The notes under the pieces were generated by a model. That model was not told the DNA's origin. It saw only the letters and a list, made by a program, of their open reading frames with translations, and made no database searches. Both the position numbers and the translations under genes were made by a program. Shown one piece after another: positions 1 to 7,167 of a stretch of DNA of 11,695 nucleotides (positions within the stretch are counted from its first letter, which is position 1; the number at the start of each line of letters is the position of its first letter). The DNA is from TMED69 sp964642505 (GTDB taxonomy: Bacteria; Pseudomonadota; Gammaproteobacteria; Ga0077536): positions 1-11,695 of the forward strand of contig CAZXQY010000084.1 in assembly GCA_964642505.1 (NCBI GenBank). Direction: 5' to 3'.

Positions 1-204
1 TCTGAGTATGTTTCAAATGTTATGATAAGTAACAATACTATTCATGACCTTAAGACACTATCTGTTAATCCCCTTCAGTTTGCGGCCGACCAACTAGGTC
101 TAGATGAACTTGACTCAGAGTGGTGGGAAACAGCGCTTGATGGATCGGGAATTAGTGTAGATGATGAGCATGATGTTTTTTTTGTTTTTTCAGAAAAACC
201 GTAA
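1..204 (+). CDS. Probable 3' end of an unrecognised gene (partial at left edge)
   Basis: The frame is open from base 1 to a TAA at 202-204, 67 codons without a stop, so it may be the C-terminus of a gene that starts outside the window. An internal ATG at 22 would give a stand-alone 60-residue protein. The peptide is acidic and protein-like, with a WWETAL segment and many Asp/Glu residues in its second half, ending in a Phe/Val-rich stretch. I recognise no family, signal peptide or membrane segment. Its last 53 bases overlap the 3' end of mnmG on the other strand, so the two genes converge. The overlap covers only a lineage-variable tail of MnmG, so both could be real. The main doubt is that a 67-codon open frame could arise by chance. 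Sequence to the left of the window would decide it. Confidence 0.4.
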   Translation, partial: SEYVSNVMISNNTIHDLKTLSVNPLQFAADQLGLDELDSEWWETALDGSGISVDDEHDVFFVFSEKP

Positions 205-2044
205 CTAGAGAGATGGCTGCTGGGGTAACTCCAGAGATGCGGGAAGCCTGTCCTAGAGTGCTCGGACGGACACTCGTAAGCCTCTGAACAGCCTCGTTCG
301 ACAGTCCCTTCACACTAGCATAATCGAATTTGTCCGGAATCGATATGTTCTCCATCGTTTTACTTTTGTTTACCAATTCGTTTTGCCGCTCGACGTATCC
401 GAAATAGTGCGCATTGTATTCTATCTGCTGAATCACGGAACCGTCTTCTAACCCCGGACCTTCGAGAAAAGGCACTAAATCCTTGTACGAAACCTCGGGC
501 CGCCTCAATAATTCTGCCAAATTCTGGTCTTTTCTAATTTTAAAGGATAGGCGTTTCTCCTCTCCCATTTTTGTGATTCTTGCAGGAGAAAGCCAAGTTT
601 TTTCTAACCGAGTCTCCTCCGTTTTAATTGCGGCGACTTTTCTTTCAAATCTTTTCCAACGAAGGTCGTCAATAAGCCCCAATTCACGGGCTTTGGGAAC
701 TAGACGCTGATCGGCATTGTCCTCTCGCAGAGATAGTCGATACTCAGCCCTGCTAGTAAACATTCGATAGGGCTCGCTAGTACCACGAGTAACTAAGTCG
801 TCAACTAAGACTCCGATGTAGGCTTCGCTTCTAGCTGGATACCAGGGGGCTCTATCGGACACCCTGAGGGCAGCATTAATACCGGCAAGCATACCTTGCG
901 CGGCTGCTTCTTCATACCCGGTAGTCCCGTTTATCTGACCCGCAAAGAAAAGGTTTTCCAGTTTTCTGCTCTCTAACCAGAGCCTTAGCTGAGTAGGATC
1001 AAAGTAATCGTATTCAATGGCATAGCCAGGGCGAGTTATAAACGCTTTTTCGAAACCCCGTATAGATCGAACAAATTCCAACTGTACATCAAAGGGAAGA
1101 CTAGTCGAAATCCCATTCGGATATATTTCTTTTATACCTAAGCCTTCGGGTTCGACAAATATCTGATGGGCTGTTCTATCCTGAAATCTCACTACCTTAT
1201 CCTCAATAGAGGGGCAATATCTAGGTCCATTGCTACCGATCGTCCCGTCAAATACGGGAGAACGATCAATTGCATTTTGGATTATTGCATGGGTATTAGA
1301 ATTAGTTTGAGTTAAATGGCAATCTACTTGTGGCACGGATCGATTTTTTTGTGGAAAAAAAGAGAACGAAGGTTCTGGGCAGTCGCCTGGTTGTCGTTCC
1401 ATTAATTCAAAATTAAGACTATCCATTGAAAGTCTAGGTGGCGTCCCAGTTTTCAGTCTTCCTAAGCTAAATTCCAAATCTCCCATATTCTTTGATAATC
1501 CGATGGATGCCGGTTCGCCAGCCCGACCAGCCGAAAAACTAACCTGCCCAATATGAATCACACCGTTCAAAAAAGTGCCTACTGTCAAAATCACGGTTTT
1601 CCCTTCAAATATAATCCCATTTTGAGTGACTACACCTCTAATAGCCCCATTTTCCAGATACAAATCTTCTACAGATTGCTGAAACAATGTGAGATTTTCA
1701 GTATTTTCTAATGCTTGGCGAACATGTTGCCGATACAAGCTCCGGTCTATTTGAAATCTAGTCGCCCTAACAGCGGGCCCTTTACTGGAATTTAAGGTCC
1801 TACAATGAATACCGCAATTATCGGCTGCTCGTCCCATTATTCCGCCAAGAGCGTCGATCTCTCTCACGAGATGACCTTTCCCTATTCCACCTATAGAGGG
1901 ATTGCAAGACATTTGTCCCAAAGCGTCAATATTTTGGGTAAGCAGCAACGTCTTAGCGCCCATAACAGCACTGGCATGGGCAGCTTCGGTCCCGGCATGT
2001 CCACCACCGACCACAATAACTTCAAATTTATCTGGGTGCTTCAT
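152..2044 (-). CDS. mnmG: MnmG (GidA), tRNA uridine-5-carboxymethylaminomethyl modification enzyme
   Basis: MnmG works with the GTPase MnmE in the cytoplasm to build the (carboxymethyl)aminomethyl group on U34 of certain tRNAs, using FAD, NADH and methylene-tetrahydrofolate. The 630-residue product matches the E. coli length (about 629). Residues 13-18 are the FAD dinucleotide-binding loop GGGHAG, followed by the family block CNPSIGGIGKGH (47-58). Cys47 and Cys277 sit at the positions of the two conserved cysteines of the E. coli enzyme. The later blocks FAGQINGTTGYEEA and MFTSRAEYRLSLREDNADQR are intact, and the C-terminal MnmE/tRNA-binding helical domain ends with the usual TPAAIS motif. 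The ATG at 2044 puts the FAD loop at its normal distance; no clear Shine-Dalgarno is seen. Beyond the usual end there is an odd tail with five His in the last seven residues. mnmG is normally followed by rsmG and parAB, but here it converges on an unrelated frame and appears monocistronic. Confidence 0.98.
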   Translation of the reverse strand: MKHPDKFEVIVVGGGHAGTEAAHASAVMGAKTLLLTQNIDALGQMSCNPSIGGIGKGHLVREIDALGGIMGRAADNCGIHCRTLNSSKGPAVRATRFQIDRSLYRQHVRQALENTENLTLFQQSVEDLYLENGAIRGVVTQNGIIFEGKTVILTVGTFLNGVIHIGQVSFSAGRAGEPASIGLSKNMGDLEFSLGRLKTGTPPRLSMDSLNFELMERQPGDCPEPSFSFFPQKNRSVPQVDCHLTQTNSNTHAIIQNAIDRSPVFDGTIGSNGPRYCPSIEDKVVRFQDRTAHQIFVEPEGLGIKEIYPNGISTSLPFDVQLEFVRSIRGFEKAFITRPGYAIEYDYFDPTQLRLWLESRKLENLFFAGQINGTTGYEEAAAQGMLAGINAALRVSDRAPWYPARSEAYIGVLVDDLVTRGTSEPYRMFTSRAEYRLSLREDNADQRLVPKARELGLIDDLRWKRFERKVAAIKTEETRLEKTWLSPARITKMGEEKRLSFKIRKDQNLAELLRRPEVSYKDLVPFLEGPGLEDGSVIQQIEYNAHYFGYVERQNELVNKSKTMENISIPDKFDYASVKGLSNEAVQRLTSVRPSTLGQASRISGVTPAAISLVTVFLKKQKKHHAHHLH

Positions 2045-2119
2045 GGACGATTAGCGAAATTTTGAAATCGATTTTTTAACATTCTGTTTTGACATATCTA
2101 GAGGACTAGCAATATGCAA

Positions 2120-2148
2120 ATTCTACCAGTCAAGGCTAATACACTCAA
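2120..2148 (-). promoter_or_regulatory. Candidate sigma70-type promoter for mnmG
   Basis: On the minus strand, TTGAGT (2148-2143, 4 of 6 to TTGACA) is separated by exactly 17 bases from TAGAAT (2125-2120, 5 of 6 to TATAAT). Transcription would start near 2113 and leave a leader of about 70 bases before the mnmG ATG. This was found by eye in an AT-rich region, so chance matches are possible. Confidence 0.4.
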
Positions 2149-2257
2149 TTTAGAACGATACTAAGTACTATGCAACTAAGTCAGGAATGATATTTCTTGT
2201 TCTTAAAGGTTAAGGTCATTTTAATTCGGCCAATTTGGTTTAAACTTTACCTTAGGT

Positions 2258-2279
2258 TACCCTTTACGGTCTAAGGGTA
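2258..2279. repeat. Perfect 7-bp inverted repeat in the divergent intergenic region
   Basis: TACCCTT (2258-2264) and AAGGGTA (2273-2279) are perfect inverted arms around an 8-base centre. An overlapping short palindrome, GGTTACC, lies at 2255-2261. The element sits between the two candidate promoters and could be an operator or a small hairpin, but no regulator is encoded nearby and no T-run follows, so it is not a terminator. The rest of the 345-base gap (2045-2389) holds no gene that I can support. Confidence 0.25.
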
Positions 2280-2327
2280 TTTCAGCGAGATATTTGTGAC
2301 GTAGTATGCTCAAAATTTCAGCCAGTA

Positions 2328-2356
2328 TTGGAATAGCAACCTATTGAAATTAAAAT
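2328..2356 (+). promoter_or_regulatory. Candidate sigma70-type promoter for the Gld-type ABC operon
   Basis: TTGGAA (2328-2333, 4 of 6 to TTGACA) and TAAAAT (2351-2356, 5 of 6 to TATAAT) are spaced by exactly 17 bases. The start would be near 2363, about 27 bases before the ATG at 2390. A weak purine-rich AGAG at 2380-2383 could serve as ribosome binding site. Spacing and position are good; the -35 is imperfect. Confidence 0.45.
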
Positions 2357-2389
2357 ACCCTGGCTAATTTTAAGAAAACAGAGAATCCA

Positions 2390-3355
2390 ATGGACACCTT
2401 CATAGAAGCGGAAAATTTAAGTAAATCGTTCGGTAATTTAAAGGCAGTCGACAACATATCACTAAGTGTCGAGCAAGGAGAAGTTCTAGGCTTTCTGGGT
2501 CCTAACGGGGCCGGCAAATCGACCAGCATGAAAATGATCACAGGCTATCTAAAACCGACTTCGGGGAGAGTTTCTATAGCCGGTTTTGATATATTTGAGA
2601 AGCCGATTGCTGCGAAACAAAATATTGGCTATCTGCCGGAAGGCGCTCCTGCTTATGGAGAGATGACCACTATAAGTTATTTAAATTTTATCGCGGATAT
2701 ACGAAACGTTCCTAGTAAACAAAAAAAAATGAGGGTCCAGGAGGTAATAGAAAAAATTAATTTGAATAGTGTAGCTAAGCGCAGAATCGAAGAGCTATCA
2801 AAAGGTTACAAAAGAAGGGTTGGGTTGGCTCAAGCGATACTTCACGATCCTAATATTCTAATAATGGACGAACCGACAGACGGTTTAGATCCAAACCAAA
2901 AACATGAAATAAGAAACCTGATAAGAGAGATGGCCCCCAGGAAAGCTATAATAATATCCACCCATATCTTAGAAGAAGTCGATGCTGTTTGCACCAATAC
3001 AGTAATAATTAACAAAGGTCAGATAATTTTCAGTGGAACCCCTCGGCAACTTTCTACCTTATCTAGTTACCATAACGCTTTGAATATCGTCGTGAGCACC
3101 GAGGAAGCAGAAAGGTTGCTGAAAATCCTTAATGAACAGCCAGATATCTCCAATATCGAACAAATCTATAGTGGAAACGAAATCAGAATAACAGCCATCC
3201 TAAGAAACAAAGAACCATTAGCTAGCTCCCTTCGAAAAACCTTAGATGAGCAAAATATTTTCCCAAAAGAATACTTCTTCGAAAACGGAAGACTAGACCA
3301 AGTGTTCCGGGACCTTACCACAACGGAAAATAATCCAGAAAACAATCTATTATGA
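2390..3355 (+). CDS. GldA-type ABC transporter ATP-binding protein
   Basis: This is the cytoplasmic nucleotide-binding subunit of an ABC-2 type transporter, expected to pair with the permease encoded next. The 321-residue protein has a full Walker A (GPNGAGKST, 37-45), the signature region LSKGYKRRVG (136-145), Walker B with catalytic Glu (ILIMDEP, 156-162; Glu161), the D-loop GLDP (165-168) and the switch His192. The Q-loop glutamine is replaced by Glu84 in GYLPE, and the signature is LSKGY rather than LSGGQ. From memory both are usual in the GldA-like subgroup, so I read it as active. The last 100 or so residues form the accessory C-terminal region typical of ABC-2 ATPases. A candidate promoter lies just upstream. 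The stop overlaps the next start as ATGA, indicating translational coupling. A 9-A tract lies at 2721-2729. I give no gld symbol because gliding is not implied. Confidence 0.93.
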   Translation: MDTFIEAENLSKSFGNLKAVDNISLSVEQGEVLGFLGPNGAGKSTSMKMITGYLKPTSGRVSIAGFDIFEKPIAAKQNIGYLPEGAPAYGEMTTISYLNFIADIRNVPSKQKKMRVQEVIEKINLNSVAKRRIEELSKGYKRRVGLAQAILHDPNILIMDEPTDGLDPNQKHEIRNLIREMAPRKAIIISTHILEEVDAVCTNTVIINKGQIIFSGTPRQLSTLSSYHNALNIVVSTEEAERLLKILNEQPDISNIEQIYSGNEIRITAILRNKEPLASSLRKTLDEQNIFPKEYFFENGRLDQVFRDLTTTENNPENNLL

Positions 3356-4086
3356 ACTACGTATTAGCAGTCTTCAAAAGAGAATTCAAAGCGTACTTCA
3401 TAACGCCAGTCGCTTACGTCTTCATTGTCATATTTCTTGCGTTGAACGGACTGTGCACTTTCTATTTAGGCAACTTCTACGAAAGAGGCCAGGCAGACCT
3501 CGAACCATTTTTTGAATTCCATCCCTGGTTATACATGTTTTTAATACCAGCAGTATCTATGCGACTTTGGTCTGAAGAGAGAAGATCAGGTACGATTGAG
3601 CTACTTCTTACTTTGCCGATATCTACCGGGAATGCCGTAATAGGAAAATTTTTGGCTGCCTGGGCGTTTTGTGCCGTCGCGCTGGCGGGCACATCGCCAA
3701 TCTGGCTAACAGTTAATTATCTGGGTAATCCCGACAATACTGTTATAGCAGCTAGTTACGTCGGGAGCCTTTTGATGGCCGGGGGATTTTTATCCGTGGG
3801 CGCTTGCGTGTCAGCCTTAACAAAAAACCAAGTGATCGCCTTTGTCGTGGCCTTTATAGTCTGCTTCGCTTTTAACCTGAGCGGCTTCCCGATGGTTTTG
3901 GATATCTTTAGGCCATGGACCCCTCAAGCATTATTAGAAGTAATAAGCTCATTCAGTTTTCTAACGCACTTTGAGTCGATTCAAAGAGGAGTGATAGACA
4001 TACGAGACATTATTTTCTTTGGGAGCCTGATGATGTTTTGGATTTACATCAACATAATTATCGTAGAACTTAAGAAAGGTCGGTAA
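3352..4086 (+). CDS. GldF-type ABC-2 permease subunit
   Basis: The product is a 244-residue inner-membrane protein with about six transmembrane segments (roughly 18-39, 58-72, 97-122, 132-157, 162-186 and 216-238). Between the second and third lies SEERRSGTIELLLTLPI (74-90), the conserved cytoplasmic stretch of ABC-2 permeases of the GldF/NosY type, thought to touch the ATPase. With the GldA-like protein it would form the membrane core of an exporter or of a mechanical envelope complex; the substrate cannot be read from sequence. Its ATG overlaps the ATPase stop by four bases. The length is normal for the family and no truncation is seen. The protein ends in a short basic tail (LKKGR), fitting a cytoplasmic C-terminus. 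Confidence 0.92.
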   Translation: MNYVLAVFKREFKAYFITPVAYVFIVIFLALNGLCTFYLGNFYERGQADLEPFFEFHPWLYMFLIPAVSMRLWSEERRSGTIELLLTLPISTGNAVIGKFLAAWAFCAVALAGTSPIWLTVNYLGNPDNTVIAASYVGSLLMAGGFLSVGACVSALTKNQVIAFVVAFIVCFAFNLSGFPMVLDIFRPWTPQALLEVISSFSFLTHFESIQRGVIDIRDIIFFGSLMMFWIYINIIIVELKKGR

Positions 4087-4120
4087 AAGTTCGCAACGAC
4101 TGCGGGATAAATATACGAAA

Positions 4121-5983
4121 ATGTTTGAAAAACTCTACCAGTTAGCTAACGCCTTCGCGGCAACGATTTTATTTTTAGGCCTGAACATTGTAAGCAATCA
4201 ACTTTTAGTTAACTTTAAAATAGATATGACTGAAGATCATTTGTATACGTTATATTCTGGAACAAAAACAATTATCGAAACGATCCAGGAACCGGTAGAT
4301 ATGAAACTGTATTTCTCGGCCAAAGGATTCTCAGGTTATCCCGAACTCGTAAGCCACGGAAATCTAGTAAAGGACATGTTGGAGGAGTACGTTTCTAACA
4401 GCAGAGGAAATTTGAAGTTATCCATTGTCGATCCGGAGCCTTTTTCTGAGGCCGAAGACGAAGCACAAAACGATGGAATACGTCAAATACCGATCGGGCC
4501 GAATGCAACAGGATACTTAGGGATAGTTGTGACCGATAGCACTGATGGAAAAATCATTATTCCGTTTTTAAATCCTGAAGAGGAGACAAACCTAGAGTAT
4601 GACTTTAGTAAAACTTTACAGGACTTAGTTGAACAGGAGCGGAAAACAGTAGGATTAATCACGACCCTACCGTTGATGGGACCGGCGGGCGAGCAAAGTA
4701 AACTTGACGGACAATCTAAGACATGGGCAATCTTTGAAATTCTCAAAGAAAATTTCAACGTGGTTCCGATCAAATTTGATAGCAGTCGAATTCCTAAGAA
4801 GACCGATGTGCTTCTAGTAATCCATCCTAAAAACTTACCCAATTCAACTAAATATGCGTTGGATCAATATGTTCTTGGCGGGGGCAAGTTGATTATGTTT
4901 GTCGATCCTCTCGCCGAAGGAGATCCGACGTCACCCGATCCCACGACACCTGGCGTACTACCTAATTTAAGCTCCAACCCAGAGGATTTACTGGACAGCT
5001 GGGGCATCAAAATGATCGACAAAAAAGTTATTGGGGATCCACAAAGCGCAGTAAAAGTGAATTTCGGAACTCCCGAAGGACCACGCAAAATTATTTATCT
5101 ACCTTGGCTACAAATAAGAAAGCCCTATATTAACGAAGAAAATCCCTTCACTAGAGGACTTTCAGTCTTAAATGTTGGTACCGCTGGTTCTCTGGCGATA
5201 AAAAATAAAATGCCCGAGCTCTCTTTTCAAAAACTTTTTACAGCAACTGCTAGGTCAGGGTTATTAGACGGAAAAACCGTTATTCAAATAGGGGATCCGT
5301 CAGAGCTTTTCGATCGCTTTGAGGAAGACAGCTTGTCTCACACTCTTGCGGTACACGTGTCAGGTATAGCAAAATCCTATCTTCTAGTAAGCCAAACGGC
5401 CAACAAACCTGAAGGTAGCCCTGAATCGATGGAAGGACTCACATCTGGTAACATTGACGTCTTAATCGTTGCAGATACAGATATACTTTCAGACAGGTTT
5501 TGGACAGATCCTCGTCGATATTCGACAACTGGTCAAATTCTGCCTTTTTCTAGTAACGCCGACTTCCTTGTAAATGCAATTGAGCTTTACGGTGGGGGTG
5601 GTCAGTTGATCAACCTTCGCAACAGAGGTGAATTTGCTCGGCCATTTGAAGTAGTAGAAGAGCTAAGGAGAAAGGCTGAAGCGGAATATAGGGACCAAGA
5701 AAAAGAATTAAAAATCAAGCTCCAAGAGACAGAAGATAGACTTATAGCCCTAGAAAACTCTTCTGTAGAAGGAATGATTTTGTCAGAGGAACAAAAAGCT
5801 GAAATCGATCGCTTCCGTTTAGAACAGAAGAAAACGAGAAAAGAGTTACGATCCGTACAACACAAACTCATACAAGATATTGAGGAACTAGGCAATAGGA
5901 TGAAATTTGTTAACACAGGGCTCATGCCCCTTCTGCTGCTAGGCCTGGGGCTAATTGTCAGTCTAAGAAAAATCTATAGTTGA
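4121..5983 (+). CDS. GldG-family auxiliary protein of the ABC system
   Basis: The 620-residue protein has an N-terminal membrane anchor (about 10-30), then IDMTEDHLYTL (34-44), the characteristic opening of GldG-type proteins. A large periplasmic region follows, of the ABC_transp_aux (GldG/IFT52-like) type, including GGGKLIMFVDP near 253-263. Residues about 511-595 are strongly charged, rich in Glu, Lys, Gln and Arg, and look like a long coiled coil. A second membrane segment near 600-616 ends the protein with a short basic tail. The likely topology is two anchors with the bulk in the periplasm. In Flavobacteria GldG works with GldA and GldF and is required for gliding; in Gammaproteobacteria the family is widespread without gliding and its job is unknown. 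The start lies 34 bases after the permease stop, with no strong ribosome binding site visible. The family call is sure, the function is not. Confidence 0.9.
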   Translation: MFEKLYQLANAFAATILFLGLNIVSNQLLVNFKIDMTEDHLYTLYSGTKTIIETIQEPVDMKLYFSAKGFSGYPELVSHGNLVKDMLEEYVSNSRGNLKLSIVDPEPFSEAEDEAQNDGIRQIPIGPNATGYLGIVVTDSTDGKIIIPFLNPEEETNLEYDFSKTLQDLVEQERKTVGLITTLPLMGPAGEQSKLDGQSKTWAIFEILKENFNVVPIKFDSSRIPKKTDVLLVIHPKNLPNSTKYALDQYVLGGGKLIMFVDPLAEGDPTSPDPTTPGVLPNLSSNPEDLLDSWGIKMIDKKVIGDPQSAVKVNFGTPEGPRKIIYLPWLQIRKPYINEENPFTRGLSVLNVGTAGSLAIKNKMPELSFQKLFTATARSGLLDGKTVIQIGDPSELFDRFEEDSLSHTLAVHVSGIAKSYLLVSQTANKPEGSPESMEGLTSGNIDVLIVADTDILSDRFWTDPRRYSTTGQILPFSSNADFLVNAIELYGGGGQLINLRNRGEFARPFEVVEELRRKAEAEYRDQEKELKIKLQETEDRLIALENSSVEGMILSEEQKAEIDRFRLEQKKTRKELRSVQHKLIQDIEELGNRMKFVNTGLMPLLLLGLGLIVSLRKIYS

Positions 5984-5999
5984 TCCCGGAATTTGTCAA

Positions 6000-7019
6000 A
6001 TGGTAAAAAAAGTATTATTTTTTTCTCTGACTATTGCTGTGTTCGTTTCGGCTTGGCTCGTCAGCGAGCAAAAAAAAATCAAAAGCGACATCTCCCGAAA
6101 TACCCTCTATCCCGAACTGATAAACCAATTAAATTTTGTTTCAGAAATTAAAATCAAATCGGGGAAAAAAAGTATAACTGTAAAAAAGAAAAACACATCT
6201 TGGGTTCTAATAGAAAGTGATAATTTCCCGGCCAAACCTGAGGTAGTAAAGAAAATCCTACTTCAAGTCGCCAGGCTATCAGTACTCGAAAAAAAAACCA
6301 AGTTAAATCGTGGCCACAAGGTGTTGGGAGTGAATGAATTAGACGAAGATGGCATACCCAGACGACAAATAACGTTGCTTAACGAAGGTGGCGTTTCTTT
6401 CGTTGACTTTATAGTGGGTAAAAACGTGGATCAAGACCGCAAGGTCAGACATTACATAAGACAAAGCAAAGATGACCAATCATGGATATCAGAAGGGAAT
6501 TTAGACTTTTCTGCGGAGCCAGTTGATTGGTTTGATTCCAAAATCATGGATATTGATCCTGAGTCCATAAAGTCAATACAAATAATAGGGAACGGCGGTA
6601 GTTCTATTCTAGTTAACAAGGCTGACAGCTCTCAAACTTTTTTACAGTTGCAAAATATCCCCGACGACCAAAAAGCAAGAAGTACAACCCTTATCTCCTC
6701 CTTTGCCTCACTGTTGAGTGATATGAGGTTCAATAGAGTTTTGTCTAGCGACAGATTGAAGGGGAAAGTTCCGATCAGAGAGACTACCGCTTCAACGTTC
6801 GAAAACCTAAAAATAATAATGAAGGATTACTTGATTGAGAAGGATGTCTTTACCAGTTTTGACTTTGAAAAAATAGTCGAAGGCAGTGAAAGCGAAAATC
6901 GGTTAGAAGAAATCGAAGCATATAGGGAAAAAACAAAGCAGTGGATTTATCAACTTCCAAAATACAAACGCAGAATAATAGAAAGGCAATTTGAAAATCT
7001 AATTTGGCCAAAAGATTAA
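6000..7019 (+). CDS. DUF4340 domain-containing protein, partner of the GldG-type system
   Basis: The 339-residue product begins with a lysine-flanked hydrophobic segment (about 5-22) that reads as an uncleaved signal anchor, placing the rest in the periplasm. The body matches the DUF4340 pattern: an early repeat-like block with SWVLIESDNFPA, a glycine-lysine turn FIVGKN, a block ending WISEGNLDFSAEP, then VDWFDSKIMDID, and a C-terminal segment with WIYQLPKYK. DUF4340 genes commonly follow gldG-like genes, which supports a role in the same envelope complex, but no biochemical function is established to my knowledge. It starts 16 bases after the preceding stop, so it is almost certainly in the same operon. 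The gene is very A-rich, with two 9-A tracts (6070-6078 and 6289-6297). I see no lipobox. Confidence 0.88.
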   Translation: MVKKVLFFSLTIAVFVSAWLVSEQKKIKSDISRNTLYPELINQLNFVSEIKIKSGKKSITVKKKNTSWVLIESDNFPAKPEVVKKILLQVARLSVLEKKTKLNRGHKVLGVNELDEDGIPRRQITLLNEGGVSFVDFIVGKNVDQDRKVRHYIRQSKDDQSWISEGNLDFSAEPVDWFDSKIMDIDPESIKSIQIIGNGGSSILVNKADSSQTFLQLQNIPDDQKARSTTLISSFASLLSDMRFNRVLSSDRLKGKVPIRETTASTFENLKIIMKDYLIEKDVFTSFDFEKIVEGSESENRLEEIEAYREKTKQWIYQLPKYKRRIIERQFENLIWPKD

Positions 7020-7078
7020 GGCCTGAGAAAAACTTCAAAACAAGACGCGTACTAAAAGCTCGTTTCCGGAAAAAATCC

Positions 7079-7118
7079 TTGATTGCTAGTGTCCTTCGCC
7101 TAAAACTGTAGTTATACT
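7079..7118 (+). promoter_or_regulatory. Weak candidate promoter region for the glyQS operon
   Basis: In the 148-base gap before glyQ, TTGATT (7079-7084) is followed after 16 bases by TAAAAC (7101-7106), a 4/6 plus 4/6 match. TATACT (7113-7118, 5 of 6) is a better -10 but has no good -35. No terminator is seen after the DUF4340 gene, so read-through from the upstream operon is also possible. Confidence 0.25.
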
Positions 7119-7167
7119 TCTCACAGAAAACAAACTCATCACGAACAATCATATTGGGTTTCCTACA

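Noticed and set aside
1805..2065. Plus-strand 86-codon open frame opposite the mnmG 5' end
   Set aside because: It lies almost wholly antisense to the most conserved part of mnmG, including the FAD-binding region, and has no family resemblance.
2089..2118. Perfect TTGACA (2089-2094) as promoter of the ABC operon
   Set aside because: The only -10 at a fitting distance, TATGCA at 2113-2118, matches poorly, and the start would leave a leader of about 265 bases; the pair at 2328-2356 is better placed.
4483..4842. Minus-strand 119-codon open frame inside the GldG-like gene
   Set aside because: It is an antisense shadow; the plus-strand protein is continuous and family-like across this region.
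2390..7019. Gliding motility locus
   Set aside because: Only gldA/F/G-like genes are present; none of gldB, H, J, K, L, M or N is in the window, and this module occurs in non-gliding Gammaproteobacteria.
7020..7167. T-box or glycine riboswitch ahead of glyQ
   Set aside because: At 148 bases and mostly unstructured by eye, the gap lacks T-box specifier and antiterminator features and the conserved glycine aptamer core.
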